64,000 nucleotides of DNA from Myxococcales bacterium (GTDB lineage: Bacteria; Myxococcota_A; Bradymonadia; UBA7976; UBA1532). Location: the NCBI GenBank assembly GCA_020633465.1, contig JACKDN010000024.1, forward strand, positions 76,261-140,260. Direction: 5' to 3'. The first letter of the stretch is position 1, and each line of letters begins with the position of its first letter. The notes beneath the pieces are model-generated. The model was not told the origin of the DNA, made no database searches, and worked only from the letters and a program-made list of their open reading frames with translations. Below are positions 24,554 through 34,362 of the stretch, one piece after another. Position numbers and translations under genes: made by a program.

Positions 24554-25009
24554 TCAGCCCTCCGCCCGCTCGGGCGCGTGGATCTTGGCCACGCGGTCGG
24601 CGTGGCGGCCCCCCTCGAAGGCGGTGCCGAGGAAGGCCTCGAGGGCCTCGCGCGCCACGGCCTGGCCCACAATGCGCTGCCCCAGGCAGAGGACGTTCGC
24701 GTCGTTGTGGGCGCGGCAGAGGCGCGCGGTGGTGACGTCGTGCACCAGCGCGGCGCGCACGCCGGGGTGCTTGTTGGCCGCGATCGAGATGCCGATGCCG
24801 GTGCCGCAGACCAGCACGCCGCGCTCGGCGGCGCCGTTGGCCAGGGCGCCGGCCAGCGTGGCGGCCCAGTCGGGGTAGTCGGTGCGGGTGGTGTCGGCGG
24901 GACCGAGGTCGACCGCCTCGACGCCCTCCAGCTCACCGAGCCACTCGACGATCAGCGACTTCAGCTCGAAGCCCGCGTGATCGGACGCCACCGCGACGCG
25001 CGTGACCAT
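24554..25009 (-). CDS. rpiB: Ribose-5-phosphate isomerase B
   Basis: 151 residues from the ATG at 25009, favoured by GGGAGG five bases upstream. Signatures are VAVASDHAGFELK (substrate-binding Asp/His), VLVCGTGIGISIAANKHPGVRAAL with the catalytic Cys region, and HNDANVLCLGQRIVG. It interconverts ribose 5-phosphate and ribulose 5-phosphate in the pentose phosphate pathway; ribulose 5-phosphate is a precursor for the RibB reaction encoded downstream. It sits between fabF and nrdR. Confidence 0.94.
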   Translation of the reverse strand: MVTRVAVASDHAGFELKSLIVEWLGELEGVEAVDLGPADTTRTDYPDWAATLAGALANGAAERGVLVCGTGIGISIAANKHPGVRAALVHDVTTARLCRAHNDANVLCLGQRIVGQAVAREALEAFLGTAFEGGRHADRVAKIHAPERAEG

Positions 25010-25020
25010 GGGCACCTCCC

Positions 25021-26274
25021 TCACTTGCCGGCGAAGCGGCGGAACACCAGACAGGCGTTGGTGCCGCCGAAGCCGAAGCTGTTGGACAGCGTGGCGTCGA
25101 CGCGCAGCGCGCGGGCCGTGTGCGGCACGTAGTCGAGGTCGCAGCCCTCGTCCGGTGTGTCCAGGTTGATGGTGGGCGGCACCACGCCCCGCTCGATGGC
25201 CAGCGCGCAGATGGCCGCCTCGACCGCCCCCGCCGCGCCCAGCATGTGCCCGGTCATCGACTTGGTGCTGCTGACCGCCATCCGCCGCGCGTGGTCGCCG
25301 AAGACGTGCTTCAGCGCCAGGGTCTCGATGCGATCGTTCGTCGGCGTCGAGGTGCCGTGGGCGTTGACGTAGTCGATGGCGTCCGGGCTCAGCTCGGCGT
25401 CGGCCAGCGCGTTGCGCATCGCCGCGGCCGCGCCGGCCCCGTCGGGATCGGGCATGGTCATGTGGTGGGCGTCCGAGGACTGCCCGTAGCCCGCCACCTC
25501 GCAGAGGATGCGCGCCCCGCGAGCGACCGCGTGCTCGAGCAGCTCGAGGATCAGCACCGCGGCGCCCTCGGCCGACACGAAGCCGTCGCGATCGGCGTCG
25601 AAGGGGCGGCTGGCGCGCTGCGGATCGTCGTTGCGCGTCGACAGCGCCTTCATGGCGGCGAAGCCGGCGATGCCGAGGGCGGTGACCGTCGCCTCGCTGC
25701 CGCCGGCGATCATCACGTCGGCGTCGCCCATCGCGATCAGCCGCGCGGCGTCACCCACCGAGTGCGCGCCGGTGGCGCAGGCGCTGACGCTGCTGAGGTT
25801 GGGCCCGCGCGCGCCGGTGAGCATCGAGACGTGGCCCGGCGCCATGTTGATGATCAGCTTGGGGATGGTGAAGGGGCTGACCCGACCGGGCCCCTTCTGG
25901 CGGATGACGTCGACGGCGTCCTCGAGGGTCTGCAGGCCGCCCATGCCGACGCCGATGACGACGCCGGTGCGATCGGGCTCGGGCACCTGCAGCGGCAGGC
26001 CCGCGTGCTCCATGGCGAGGTGGGTGGCCGCCATCGCGAAGTGGATGAAGCGGTCCATCTTCTTCGCCTCCTTGCGGCTGATCCACCGCAGGGGGTCGAA
26101 GTCCGGCACCTCGCCGGCGATGCGCACCGGGTAGTCGGTCGCGTCGAAGTTCGTGATCGGGCCGATGCCGCTCTCGCCGGCGATCAGCGCCTGCCAGTTC
26201 GCCTCGGTGCCGATGCCCACCGGCGTGAGCAGCCCGACGCCGGTGACGACGACCCTTCTCGACGATGTCCGCAT
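25021..26274 (-). CDS. fabF: Beta-ketoacyl-ACP synthase II
   Basis: 417 residues from the ATG at 26274, the usual length for FabF. The catalytic triad is complete: Cys166 (SSVSACATG), His306 (NAHGTSTPTND) and His343 (STKSMTGHMLGAAG). The opening RRVVVTGVGLLTPVG and the closing LSNSFGFGGTNACLVF are typical. It elongates acyl-ACP by condensing with malonyl-ACP. It follows acpP by 44 bases, the standard order. Confidence 0.96.
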   Translation of the reverse strand: MRTSSRRVVVTGVGLLTPVGIGTEANWQALIAGESGIGPITNFDATDYPVRIAGEVPDFDPLRWISRKEAKKMDRFIHFAMAATHLAMEHAGLPLQVPEPDRTGVVIGVGMGGLQTLEDAVDVIRQKGPGRVSPFTIPKLIINMAPGHVSMLTGARGPNLSSVSACATGAHSVGDAARLIAMGDADVMIAGGSEATVTALGIAGFAAMKALSTRNDDPQRASRPFDADRDGFVSAEGAAVLILELLEHAVARGARILCEVAGYGQSSDAHHMTMPDPDGAGAAAAMRNALADAELSPDAIDYVNAHGTSTPTNDRIETLALKHVFGDHARRMAVSSTKSMTGHMLGAAGAVEAAICALAIERGVVPPTINLDTPDEGCDLDYVPHTARALRVDATLSNSFGFGGTNACLVFRRFAGK

Positions 26275-26318
26275 GCCTGCCCCTCGGAGTGCAGCCCCCA
26301 CGCTCGGGGGTGGGGGCG

Positions 26319-26555
26319 CTACTCGACGTGCTGCTGGATGTAGTTGATGGCGTCCTGCACCGTGCGGATGTTCTCGGCGTCCTCGTCGGGGATCTCGACG
26401 TCGAAGAACTCCTCCATGGCCATCACGAGCTCGACCAGATCGAGGCTGTCGGCGCCCAGGTCGTCGATGAACGACGCCTCGGGCACGACCTCTTCCTCGT
26501 TCGCGTCGAGCTGCTCGACGATGATCTGGCGAACGCGATCCTGGATGCTGGACAT
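26319..26555 (-). CDS. acpP: Acyl carrier protein
   Basis: 78 residues, acidic, from the ATG at 26555 with GGAGGCG upstream. The phosphopantetheine attachment site is Ser37 in DDLGADSLDLVELVMAMEE. IPDEDAENIRTVQDAINYI completes the four-helix pattern. It carries growing acyl chains for FabH and FabF, encoded on either side. A 70-base gap separates it from fabH, where fabD and fabG often occur in other bacteria; they are absent here. Confidence 0.97.
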   Translation of the reverse strand: MSSIQDRVRQIIVEQLDANEEEVVPEASFIDDLGADSLDLVELVMAMEEFFDVEIPDEDAENIRTVQDAINYIQQHVE

Positions 26556-26625
26556 GGACGCCTCCGTCGGTCGCTGAAAGGCGCTGTGTACTAGCAACGG
26601 CCCCGGGGCCTGTCAAGCCGGGCCG

Positions 26626-27561
26626 CTACCAGCGGAGCGCGACCGCCCCCCACACGAAGCCCGCGCCGAGGCCGGTGAGCACGACGCGCTGACCGCGGAC
26701 GAGGCGCCCGTCGCGGGCGGCCTCGTCGAGGGCGACGGGGATGCTGGCGGCGCTGGTGTTGCCGGACCGACCGATGTTCACGAGCAGGCGCTCGGGCGCG
26801 ACCCCCAGGCGCTTGCCGATGGCGGCGATCACGCGGGCGTTCGCCTGGTGGGGGACGATCCAGTCGACGTCCTCGACGCGCCACCCGGCGGCCTCGCAGG
26901 CGGCGAGCGACACGTCGGTGACGTGCCGCACCGCCTGCTTGAAGACGCGCGGGCCGTGCATGCGGATCAGGCCGTCCTCGAGCGTCAGGGCGTCGACGTG
27001 GGCCGGATCGCCGCCGAGGCGCACGGCGCACACGCCGCGGCCCGCGTCGGTCGCGGCGTCGGCGGTCAGCACGACGGCGCCGGCGCCGTCGCCGAAGAGC
27101 GCCGCGGTGGCGCGATCCTCGGGATCGACCCACCGGGTGAGCAGCTCGGCGCCGACCAGCAGGACCCGCCGCGCGACGCCGCCCGACAGCAGCCCGCAGG
27201 CCATGCCCAGGCCGTAGACGAAGCCGGCGCAGGCGGCGCCGACGTCGACCGCGGCGCAGGTGGCCCCCAGGCGACGCGCCGTCAGCACCGCCACCGACGG
27301 CATCGGCGCGTCCGGCGTGATGGTGGCGACCAGCACCAGATCCAGATCGGCGGCGTCCAGGCCGGCGTCGTCCAGGGCGCGCCGGCCGGCCTCGTAGGCG
27401 AGATCGCTGGTGTGCTCGTGGGCGGCGGCGACGTGCCGCTGGCGGATGCCCGTCCGCTCGACGATCCAGTCCTCGGTGGTGCCCAGGCGCTGGGCCACCT
27501 CGGCGTTGGTCCGGACCGCCGCGGGCAGGTACGCGCCGGTCCCGCGGACCACCGCGCCCAT
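26626..27561 (-). CDS. fabH: Beta-ketoacyl-ACP synthase III
   Basis: 311 residues; the ATG overlaps the plsX stop by one base. The catalytic triad is intact: Cys111 (DVGAACAGFVYGL), His238 (WIVPHQANARV) and Asn268 (NIGRSGNTSAAS). The N-terminal RGTGAYLPAAVRTNAEVA and ERTGIRQRH motifs are typical. It starts fatty-acid synthesis by condensing acetyl-CoA or a branched acyl-CoA with malonyl-ACP. Its place between plsX and acpP is conserved. Confidence 0.96.
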   Translation of the reverse strand: MGAVVRGTGAYLPAAVRTNAEVAQRLGTTEDWIVERTGIRQRHVAAAHEHTSDLAYEAGRRALDDAGLDAADLDLVLVATITPDAPMPSVAVLTARRLGATCAAVDVGAACAGFVYGLGMACGLLSGGVARRVLLVGAELLTRWVDPEDRATAALFGDGAGAVVLTADAATDAGRGVCAVRLGGDPAHVDALTLEDGLIRMHGPRVFKQAVRHVTDVSLAACEAAGWRVEDVDWIVPHQANARVIAAIGKRLGVAPERLLVNIGRSGNTSAASIPVALDEAARDGRLVRGQRVVLTGLGAGFVWGAVALRW

Positions 27562-28646
27562 CAGGGCTGCTCGTGCGTGCCGGTGGCGCGGGTGATGGGC
27601 AGCTCGGCGGTGCTGGTGTGCTCGTCGGGCGGCGCCGACGCCTCGAGGGCGGCCCGCAGCTTGCCGACGAGATCGACGTCGGCGTAGCGGCGCGCCACCT
27701 TCACCGCGTTGGCGACGGCCTCGGGCGAGCTGCCGCCGTGCGCGACGACGCCGACGCCGTCGATGCCCAGGAGCGGCGCCCCGCCGACGGCCCGCCAGTC
27801 GAGCTCGGACTGCAGCTGGCGCAGCGAGCGCTTCATCAGCGAGGCGCCCAGGCTGCCCAGCCAGTCGCCGCGCAGCTGCTCGCGCACCCGCTCGACCAGC
27901 GCCAGCGCGATGCCCTCGGACAGCTTGAGCACGACGTTGCCGACGAAGCCGTCGGTGACGACGACGTCGACCTCGCCTTGGGGCACCGTGCGCCCCTCGA
28001 CGTACCCGACGTACTTCAGATCGGTCATGGTGAGCAGCCGATGCGCCTCGCGCAGCGTCTCGGTGCCCTTGGTCGGCTCGGTGCCGTTGGACAAGAGGCC
28101 GATGGTGGGGCGGGCCTTGCCCAGCGCGATCTCGGCGTAGGCCGCGCCCATCAAGGCGAACTGCACGAGGTGGCTGGCGCGGCACTCGACGTTCGCGCCC
28201 ATGTCGAGCAGCACCATGGGCTCGGCGCGGGTGGGCATGGTGCCGGCGATGGCCGGCCGCTCGCAGCGCGGGATGCGCCGCAGCGTCAACAGGCCCACGG
28301 CCATCATCGCGCCGGAGTTGCCCGCCGAGACGAAGCCGCACGCCCGCCCGGCCTTCACGAGGCCGAAGCCGACGTGCATGGAGCTGTCGCGCTTGGTGCG
28401 GGCGGCGCGCCCGGGGTGCTCGGCCATGCCGATCACCTCGCTGGCGTGCTCGATCGTGATCGGCAGATCGCCGGCGCCCAGCGCGTCGAGCGCCGCGCGC
28501 ACGGGCTCGGCGTCACCGACGAGGATGACCGGACCGTGGCCCGCGCGACACGCCTGGACGGCGCCCTCGACGACCACGTCGGGCGCCCGATCGCCGCCCA
28601 TCGCGTCGAGGGCGACGGGCGAGGCCGGCTCGGCGGCCTCGGACAC
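27561..28646 (-). CDS. plsX: Phosphate acyltransferase PlsX
   Basis: 361 residues from a GTG start, four bases after the rpmF stop. Signatures are VALDAMGGDRAPDVVVEGA, the GRAARTKRDSSMHVG loop, FVSAGNSGAMMA, VLLDMGANVECRASHLVQFALMG and LSNGTEPTKGTET. PlsX converts acyl-ACP to acyl phosphate for phospholipid synthesis at the membrane surface. rpmF-plsX-fabH is one of the best-conserved bacterial gene strings. Confidence 0.96.
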   Translation of the reverse strand: MSEAAEPASPVALDAMGGDRAPDVVVEGAVQACRAGHGPVILVGDAEPVRAALDALGAGDLPITIEHASEVIGMAEHPGRAARTKRDSSMHVGFGLVKAGRACGFVSAGNSGAMMAVGLLTLRRIPRCERPAIAGTMPTRAEPMVLLDMGANVECRASHLVQFALMGAAYAEIALGKARPTIGLLSNGTEPTKGTETLREAHRLLTMTDLKYVGYVEGRTVPQGEVDVVVTDGFVGNVVLKLSEGIALALVERVREQLRGDWLGSLGASLMKRSLRQLQSELDWRAVGGAPLLGIDGVGVVAHGGSSPEAVANAVKVARRYADVDLVGKLRAALEASAPPDEHTSTAELPITRATGTHEQP

Positions 28647-28650
28647 TCAG

Positions 28651-28839
28651 CTAGACCTCGACCTCGACGACCTCGAGGACGTAGCGGTCCTTGTACCAGC
28701 CGCAGGCGCCGCAGGCCCGGTGGGGCTCCTTCGGCGCCGCGCAGTTGGGGCACTCGTTGAACGCGCGCGCGCTGATCTTGTGGTTGGCGCGCCGCGAATC
28801 ACGCTTCGCGCGGGACTTCCGTCGCTTCGGGACAGCCAT
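28651..28839 (-). CDS. rpmF: 50S ribosomal protein L32
   Basis: 62 residues beginning MAVPKRRKSRAKRDSRRANH, the universal L32 opening. It has a zinc-ribbon pair (CPNC and CGAC), so it is the zinc-binding (C+) form, and ends with a short acidic tail. It lies 21 bases after yceD, as in most bacteria, and its transcript probably continues into the fatty-acid genes. Confidence 0.97.
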   Translation of the reverse strand: MAVPKRRKSRAKRDSRRANHKISARAFNECPNCAAPKEPHRACGACGWYKDRYVLEVVEVEV

Positions 28840-28860
28840 GTCGACCTCGCCTTTGTTGTC

Positions 28861-29484
28861 TCAGTCCGTGTTGTCGGAGCGCGCCGGCTTCGCCGGCTGG
28901 GCCCCCTCGTCGTTCGCCGCGCCCATCTTGCGCTTCAGCTCGAGCAGCGGCGCCCAGCGGGGATCGACCGTGTCGACCTCGCCCGGGGCGTCCGACGCCA
29001 GCGCCTCGCACCCCTCGGCCTGCACGTGCTCGCAGGTGGGGTTCATCGGCAGCTCGAGCAGCAGCGCCTCGCGGTAGGTGTCGGTGAGGTCGATCTCGTC
29101 GCCCTCGTAGGTCGACACGTCGTCGTCCTCGTCCTCGTCGTCGACCACCAGGTCGACCGTCTCGCGGCCCTTGGGCTGCGCCGGCGCCTCGCGCCGCACG
29201 AAGACGTGATCGCCCGCCACGTCGACCGACAACGTGCGCGCCTGGAGGCAACGCACGCAGTCGAAGCCGACCTCGGCCCGCAGGCGGCCGGTGACGATGA
29301 TCTCGCCGCCCGACGACCGGTACACGGTGCCCGCGACCGGCGCGGGGCCCTGCGGCCGGTAGCCCAGCGAGCCGACCAGCCCGGGCAGGCAGCCCTCGAG
29401 CAGCTCCAGCGACAGCGCGCCCTCGAAGGCGCGCCCTTCGGGCCGGAGATCGTCGACCTTGAATTTGAGGGCGAGGGGCTTCAC
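28861..29484 (-). CDS. yceD: YceD-family (DUF177) protein
   Basis: 207 residues from the GTG at 29484 (MKPLALKFKVDDL). The family metal-type cysteines are present in DCVRC and the later TCEHVQAEGC. An acidic centre (VVDDEDEDDDVSTYEGDEIDLTD) precedes YREALLLELPMNPTC, the most conserved DUF177 stretch. YceD/Duf177 proteins are linked to 23S rRNA accumulation and are nearly always encoded before rpmF. It is the first gene of the long operon, 22 bases downstream of the predicted transcription start. Confidence 0.9.
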   Translation of the reverse strand: MKPLALKFKVDDLRPEGRAFEGALSLELLEGCLPGLVGSLGYRPQGPAPVAGTVYRSSGGEIIVTGRLRAEVGFDCVRCLQARTLSVDVAGDHVFVRREAPAQPKGRETVDLVVDDEDEDDDVSTYEGDEIDLTDTYREALLLELPMNPTCEHVQAEGCEALASDAPGEVDTVDPRWAPLLELKRKMGAANDEGAQPAKPARSDNTD

Positions 29485-29512
29485 CGCATCACACCGCCAA
29501 AATGGACGCGGC

Positions 29513-29541
29513 ACTCTAGCGGCGACCCCCCGGACTGTCAA
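29513..29541 (-). promoter_or_regulatory. Strong candidate promoter of the yceD-rpmF-plsX-fab-rib-nusB operon
   Basis: On the minus strand TTGACA (29541-29536) is followed after exactly 17 bases by TAGAGT (29518-29513). This is the best sigma70-type match in the window. Predicted transcription starts near 29506. All fifteen genes down to 19051 follow with gaps of 70 bases or less and no obvious terminator. Confidence 0.7.
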
Positions 29542-29568
29542 TCGAGGGTCCGCCGGCGCGATCCGGGC

Positions 29569-31073
29569 CTACAGCGACGGCGCGGGCGCGGCGGTGAAGA
29601 TGGCCTTCAGGTCGTCATCGGTGAAGCGGATGCCGGCGCCCACGAAGAAGTCGGTGAGCTCGTCGTTCCACACGTCGTCGATGCCCGCGGCCACGTAGAG
29701 GTGGGTGAAGAAGGTGTAGGTGCCCCAGATGCGCTGGCGCGGGTTCACGTTCTCGTCGAAGGCGAAGATGTCGGTCGACAGCTCGAGGGTGTCCTCGAAC
29801 AGGATGAGGTCCAGGCCCAGGCCGCCGGTGTTCTCGATGATGCCGATGCGGCCGGTGACGAAGTAGAAGCGCTTGGCGAACTGCAGCGAGAGGCGGAAGC
29901 GATCCTCGGTGATCGTCTGCTGCTCGCGCACCACCGGATCCTCGTCGCTGGCGCTCGAGTTGGTGACCGTCTCGCGGAACGTGGTGCGCCCGCGCGGATC
30001 GTCCACCAGCGTCAGCGAGTAGTACTTGTCGGGCTTCGGCTGCAGCCGGACCTCGAGGTAGTTCTTCACCGCCGTCTGGCCCAGGTAGTATTCGCTGCGC
30101 ATCGCCACGACGGTCTGCAACCGCGTGAACTTCTTGACGAACTGGCCCGACTCCTCGACCAGCTCGTTCACGTTGCGCACCAGGCGGTCGTCGTTGATCA
30201 GCTGGCCGACGGTGCCCTGCCCCTCGTCGATCTTGATCGCGATGGACCGCGCGCGGTCGAGCGTCTCGTCGAGCTTGTCGAGGGCGCCTTGCAGCCGGCT
30301 GACCGCGCCGCGCACGCCGTCGAAGCCCTCCTGCACCTTGCCCTGGTTCTCGCCGACGATCGCCTTCACGTTGGCCGCGACGTCGCGCGCGTCCGACGCC
30401 ACCTTGCGCGCGTCGGCCAGGATGACCCGCGCGTCGCGCCGGAACTCCTCGGTGAACAGCTTGGCGTTCTCGGTCACCTTCACGACGTTGTCGACGACCA
30501 CGTCGATCTTCGGCGCGTTGGCCCCCACCGCCTTGTTCACCTCGGCGACCGCCTCGTTGATGTTGGTGAGGATCTCGCTGAGCTTCTGCTCGCCCTCCTC
30601 GTCGCCCACCACCCGCTTGAGGCTGGCGGTGATGTCCTGCACGTTGGCGACGATCTCCTTCATGCCGTTCATGAGGTCGGCGGGCGCGACGTCGTAGTCG
30701 ACGTGCGTGATCTGGTCGCCGTCGCCCAAGGGCGTACCGGTGTAGCCGGGGGTCAGCTGCAGGTAGTACTCGCCGAGCAGGCTGGCCTGGCGCTTGGCGA
30801 CGCGCGCGTCCGACTTCAGCGGCGTGTTCACACGCAGCCAGACCTTCGCTTTGTCGCCGGCGAGCTCGATCTTGTCGATCTCGCCCACCCCGATGCCGGC
30901 GATCACCACCCGCGACTTCTGCGCGAGGCCGCTGACGTCCGCGAAGATGGCGTACACGCGGTAGCCCGACGCGTCGTCGCTGATGCCCTCCTCGATCTTG
31001 CCGTACATCCAGCCGAACGCGACGAGCGCGCCGACGACGACGAGGCCGACCCGGAAGGGGGTGAGGATCTCCT

Positions 31074-31077
<4 letters not shown>
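29569..31077 (-). CDS. mlaD: MlaD-like (MCE domain) lipid-transport substrate-binding protein
   Basis: 502 residues. One N-terminal membrane helix (FRVGLVVVGALVAFGWMYG) precedes a single MCE domain (about 35-125) with YRVYAIFADVSGLAQKSRVVIAGIGVGEID and LLGEYYLQLTPG. Residues about 150-345 are a long helical/coiled-coil region, and the end (about 350-495) is beta-rich, with strands such as NYLEVRLQPKPDKYYSLTLVDD and LQFAKRFYFVTGRIGIIENTGG, reminiscent of an outer-membrane segment. It would bridge the periplasm for phospholipid trafficking with the MlaE permease, whose stop overlaps this ATG (ATGA). It is much longer than E. coli MlaD, as is usual in this lineage. Confidence 0.88.
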
Positions 31078-31883
<806 letters not shown>

Positions 31884-32005
31884 CCGGCGGCGTCGGTGTC
31901 AACCGCTCGGCGCGCGCGCCGACTTGTGAGGCTTGTGGCGAATCGGTAGGTTTCAGGGTGTCGGGCGCGCGCCGCGCGGAGGCCAGCGCGCGCCGGGGGG
32001 ATGCC

Positions 32006-32923
32006 ATGAACTACCGTATCGTTCTCAAAGAGGCGCCCGGCGGGCAGCCCGGGCGGCGCTTCTTCGAGCTGGTCGGCCGCACCCTGGGGCTGACCGACCG
32101 CGCCTTGGATCGACGCCGCACCGGGCGCACCATCTGGGTGGCCGACACCCCCGAGCTGTCGACCGCCGAGGCCATCCGCGAGGCCATCGTCACCGGCTAC
32201 GGCTACGACGCCGTCATCGTGCCCACCATCAGCGGCCCCGACCGTCGCGTGCGCCGCCTGGTGCCGGCCCTGAAGAAGGCGACCGCGGGCACCCCCGCCC
32301 CGCGCGCGCCCACCCCGCCGTCGAAGCCGGCCCTCGCCGCCCCGGTCGAGGTGGCCGAGGGCACCCTGCGCCCGCGCATCCCCGCCGCCTCGACCGCCTG
32401 GACCGGCCCGGCCCACACCATCGGCTTCTTCGTGAAGTCGGCCCAGACGCCCGCGCCCCGACCGACCGCGCACCAGCCGCACCCGCCCCCCGCCACCGGG
32501 CAGTTCGCGATGGCGCTGCACGCGATCGTCGACGTCTCGATCAGCAGCCGCGGTGAGGCGCCCAAGCTGATCACCGAGGACTACCCGCCGACGGGCCCGA
32601 TGCCCTGGATGGCCGGCCCGGCGGCCGTCGAGCACCCGCCGGCCCCCCCGAGCGCGCCCGGCCCCTCCGCCGACGAGGCGCCCGAGGCCGACGACTTCTG
32701 GGCCACCTGCGAGGACGAGGTCGGCCTCTTCGACGGCGCGCCCGATCTGGACCTCGAGGTCGTCGCGCCCCACGACGCCCGCTACGACACCCGCGCGCTG
32801 AACCCGCTGGGCAAGGCCGCCGCCGCGGCGGTCGCCGAGGCGCAGGACGAGCCGGAGAAGCCCGCGCTGGCCGGCCGCCTGGCCGCCGCCGCCAGCGCCG
32901 CCTGGCACCGCATCACCGGTTGA
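32006..32923 (+). CDS. Hypothetical protein with proline/alanine-rich linkers
   Basis: 305 residues from the ATG at 32006, preceded by a GGGGGG run. Residues 1-90 look folded (MNYRIVLKEAPGGQPGRRFFELVGRTLGLTDRALDRRRTGRTIWVADTP, then a hydrophobic VTGYGYDAVIVPTI). Pro/Ala-rich disordered segments with short conserved-looking islands follow (FAMALHAIVDVSISSRGEAPKLITEDYPP; ADDFWATCEDEVGLFD). The first domain has the feel of a short receiver- or FHA-like module, but I cannot name it. There are no signal or membrane segments, so it is probably cytoplasmic. It is divergent from mlaE and 64 bases before trkA. Confidence 0.55.
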   Translation: MNYRIVLKEAPGGQPGRRFFELVGRTLGLTDRALDRRRTGRTIWVADTPELSTAEAIREAIVTGYGYDAVIVPTISGPDRRVRRLVPALKKATAGTPAPRAPTPPSKPALAAPVEVAEGTLRPRIPAASTAWTGPAHTIGFFVKSAQTPAPRPTAHQPHPPPATGQFAMALHAIVDVSISSRGEAPKLITEDYPPTGPMPWMAGPAAVEHPPAPPSAPGPSADEAPEADDFWATCEDEVGLFDGAPDLDLEVVAPHDARYDTRALNPLGKAAAAAVAEAQDEPEKPALAGRLAAAASAAWHRITG

Positions 32924-32952
32924 TCCCGGGGGTCGCCCAGCCCGCGTCGGAA

Positions 32953-32981
32953 TTGTGCGCCAGCCGACGCAGTGCTACACG
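32953..32981 (+). promoter_or_regulatory. Candidate trkA promoter predicting a leaderless mRNA
   Basis: TTGTGC (32953-32958) and TACACG (32976-32981) are separated by 17 bases. The predicted start, seven bases after the -10, is 32988, the first base of the trkA GTG. There is no SD. Confidence 0.5.
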
Positions 32982-32987
32982 AGCCGC

Positions 32988-34358
32988 GTGAAGATCCTGA
33001 TCGTCGGCGCCGGCCAGGTCGGCTTCAACATCGCCGCGCGGCTGGTGGCCGAGGGCCACGACGTGGTGCTCATCGAGCGCGACGAGTCGATCCTGGGCCG
33101 CGCCACCGAGGGCCTCGACATCCAGGGCCTGCGCGGCCACGGCGCCCGACCGCGGGTGCTGGAGGAGGCCGGCATCGCCGAGGCGGACATGATCGTCGCG
33201 GTCACCGACTCGGACGAGGTGAACATGGTCGCGTGCCTCAACGCGGCCATCCTGGGGCGCAGCGACGTCATCAAGATCGCCCGCGTGCGCGACGAGTCGT
33301 ACCTCGACGCCCGCATCTTCGGCGACCACCGCGTGGCCATCGATCTGGCGATCAACCCGGAGAAGGTGAGCGCCGACAAGATCCTCGGGGTGCTGGGGTA
33401 TCCCGAGGTGAACGAGGTGGTCGACTTCGCCGACGGGCGGCTGAAGCTGCTCGGCCTGACCGTGCAGGCGACCAGCCCGCTGGCCGGCATGCGCTTCTTC
33501 GACCTGGGGCAGCGCTTCAAGGGCAGCGATCTGCTGATCGCCGCGCTGCACCGCGATCACAAGGTGATCATCCCGCGCGGCCCCGACGTGGTGCTGCCCG
33601 GCGACGACGCCTTCCTCGTGGCCCGCGCCGAGGAGGTCGAGACGGTGCTGCGCCTGGCCGGCGTGCAGGTGGCGCCGGTGCATCGGGTGATGATCGCGGG
33701 CGGCACCAAGATCGGGCGCCTCATCGCGCACGACCTGACGCGGCGGGGGCTGAAGCCGAAGATCATCGAGCCGGATCCGCGGCTGGCGCGGTGGATCGCC
33801 GAGGAGATCCCCGACGCCGTCGTGCTGAACGGGCGGCCGACCGACGCGGATCTGCTGGTCGAGGAGAACGTCGCCGAGATGCAGGCGTTCATCGCCTGCG
33901 GGCGGGACGAAGAGGCCAACGTGATGTCGGCCATGCTGGCGCGGCGCCTGGGCGCGCGGCGCGCGCTGGTGACGACGAACCGCGCCGACTACCAGCCGCT
34001 GATGAAGAGCATCGGCATCGACGTGTGCATCAGCCCGCGGCTGGTGGCGGTCAGCTCGATCCTGCACTACATCCGCCACGGGCGGGTGCTGGCGGTGCGC
34101 GCGCTGGGCGAGGACGAGGACGCCGAGGCGATGGAGTTCGAGGCGCAGCTGACGAGCGAGGCCGTCGACACGCCGCTGAAGGATCTGAAGCTGCCCCGGG
34201 GCGCCCTGGTGGCGGGGCTGCAGCGCGGCGACGAGGTGATCATCCCGCGCGGCGACACGCGCATCCGCGAGGGCGATCACGTGCTGGTCGTCGCGCTGAA
34301 GACGGCCATCGCCGAGGTCGAGACGATGCTCGCGCGGCGGGTGGACCGGACGAATTGA
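32988..34358 (+). CDS. trkA: Trk potassium uptake system regulatory protein TrkA
   Basis: 456 residues from a GTG with no SD, apparently leaderless. Two RCK_N Rossmann domains bind NAD(H): GAGQVGFNIAARLVAEGHDVVLIERD at the N-terminus and GGTKIGRLIAHDLTRRGLKPKIIEPD at about 238. Each is followed by an RCK_C domain (about 140-225 and 370-450, the latter with LPRGALVAGLQRGDEVIIPRGDTRIREGDHVLVVAL). It sits on the cytoplasmic face of TrkH and gates K+ uptake. trkH starts 4 bases after its stop. Confidence 0.95.
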   Translation: MKILIVGAGQVGFNIAARLVAEGHDVVLIERDESILGRATEGLDIQGLRGHGARPRVLEEAGIAEADMIVAVTDSDEVNMVACLNAAILGRSDVIKIARVRDESYLDARIFGDHRVAIDLAINPEKVSADKILGVLGYPEVNEVVDFADGRLKLLGLTVQATSPLAGMRFFDLGQRFKGSDLLIAALHRDHKVIIPRGPDVVLPGDDAFLVARAEEVETVLRLAGVQVAPVHRVMIAGGTKIGRLIAHDLTRRGLKPKIIEPDPRLARWIAEEIPDAVVLNGRPTDADLLVEENVAEMQAFIACGRDEEANVMSAMLARRLGARRALVTTNRADYQPLMKSIGIDVCISPRLVAVSSILHYIRHGRVLAVRALGEDEDAEAMEFEAQLTSEAVDTPLKDLKLPRGALVAGLQRGDEVIIPRGDTRIREGDHVLVVALKTAIAEVETMLARRVDRTN

Positions 34359-34362
34359 CCTC

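Noticed and set aside
22984..29484. FMN riboswitch expected before riboflavin genes
   Set aside because: The rib genes are internal to an operon with overlapping starts; no RFN-like conserved motif was seen.
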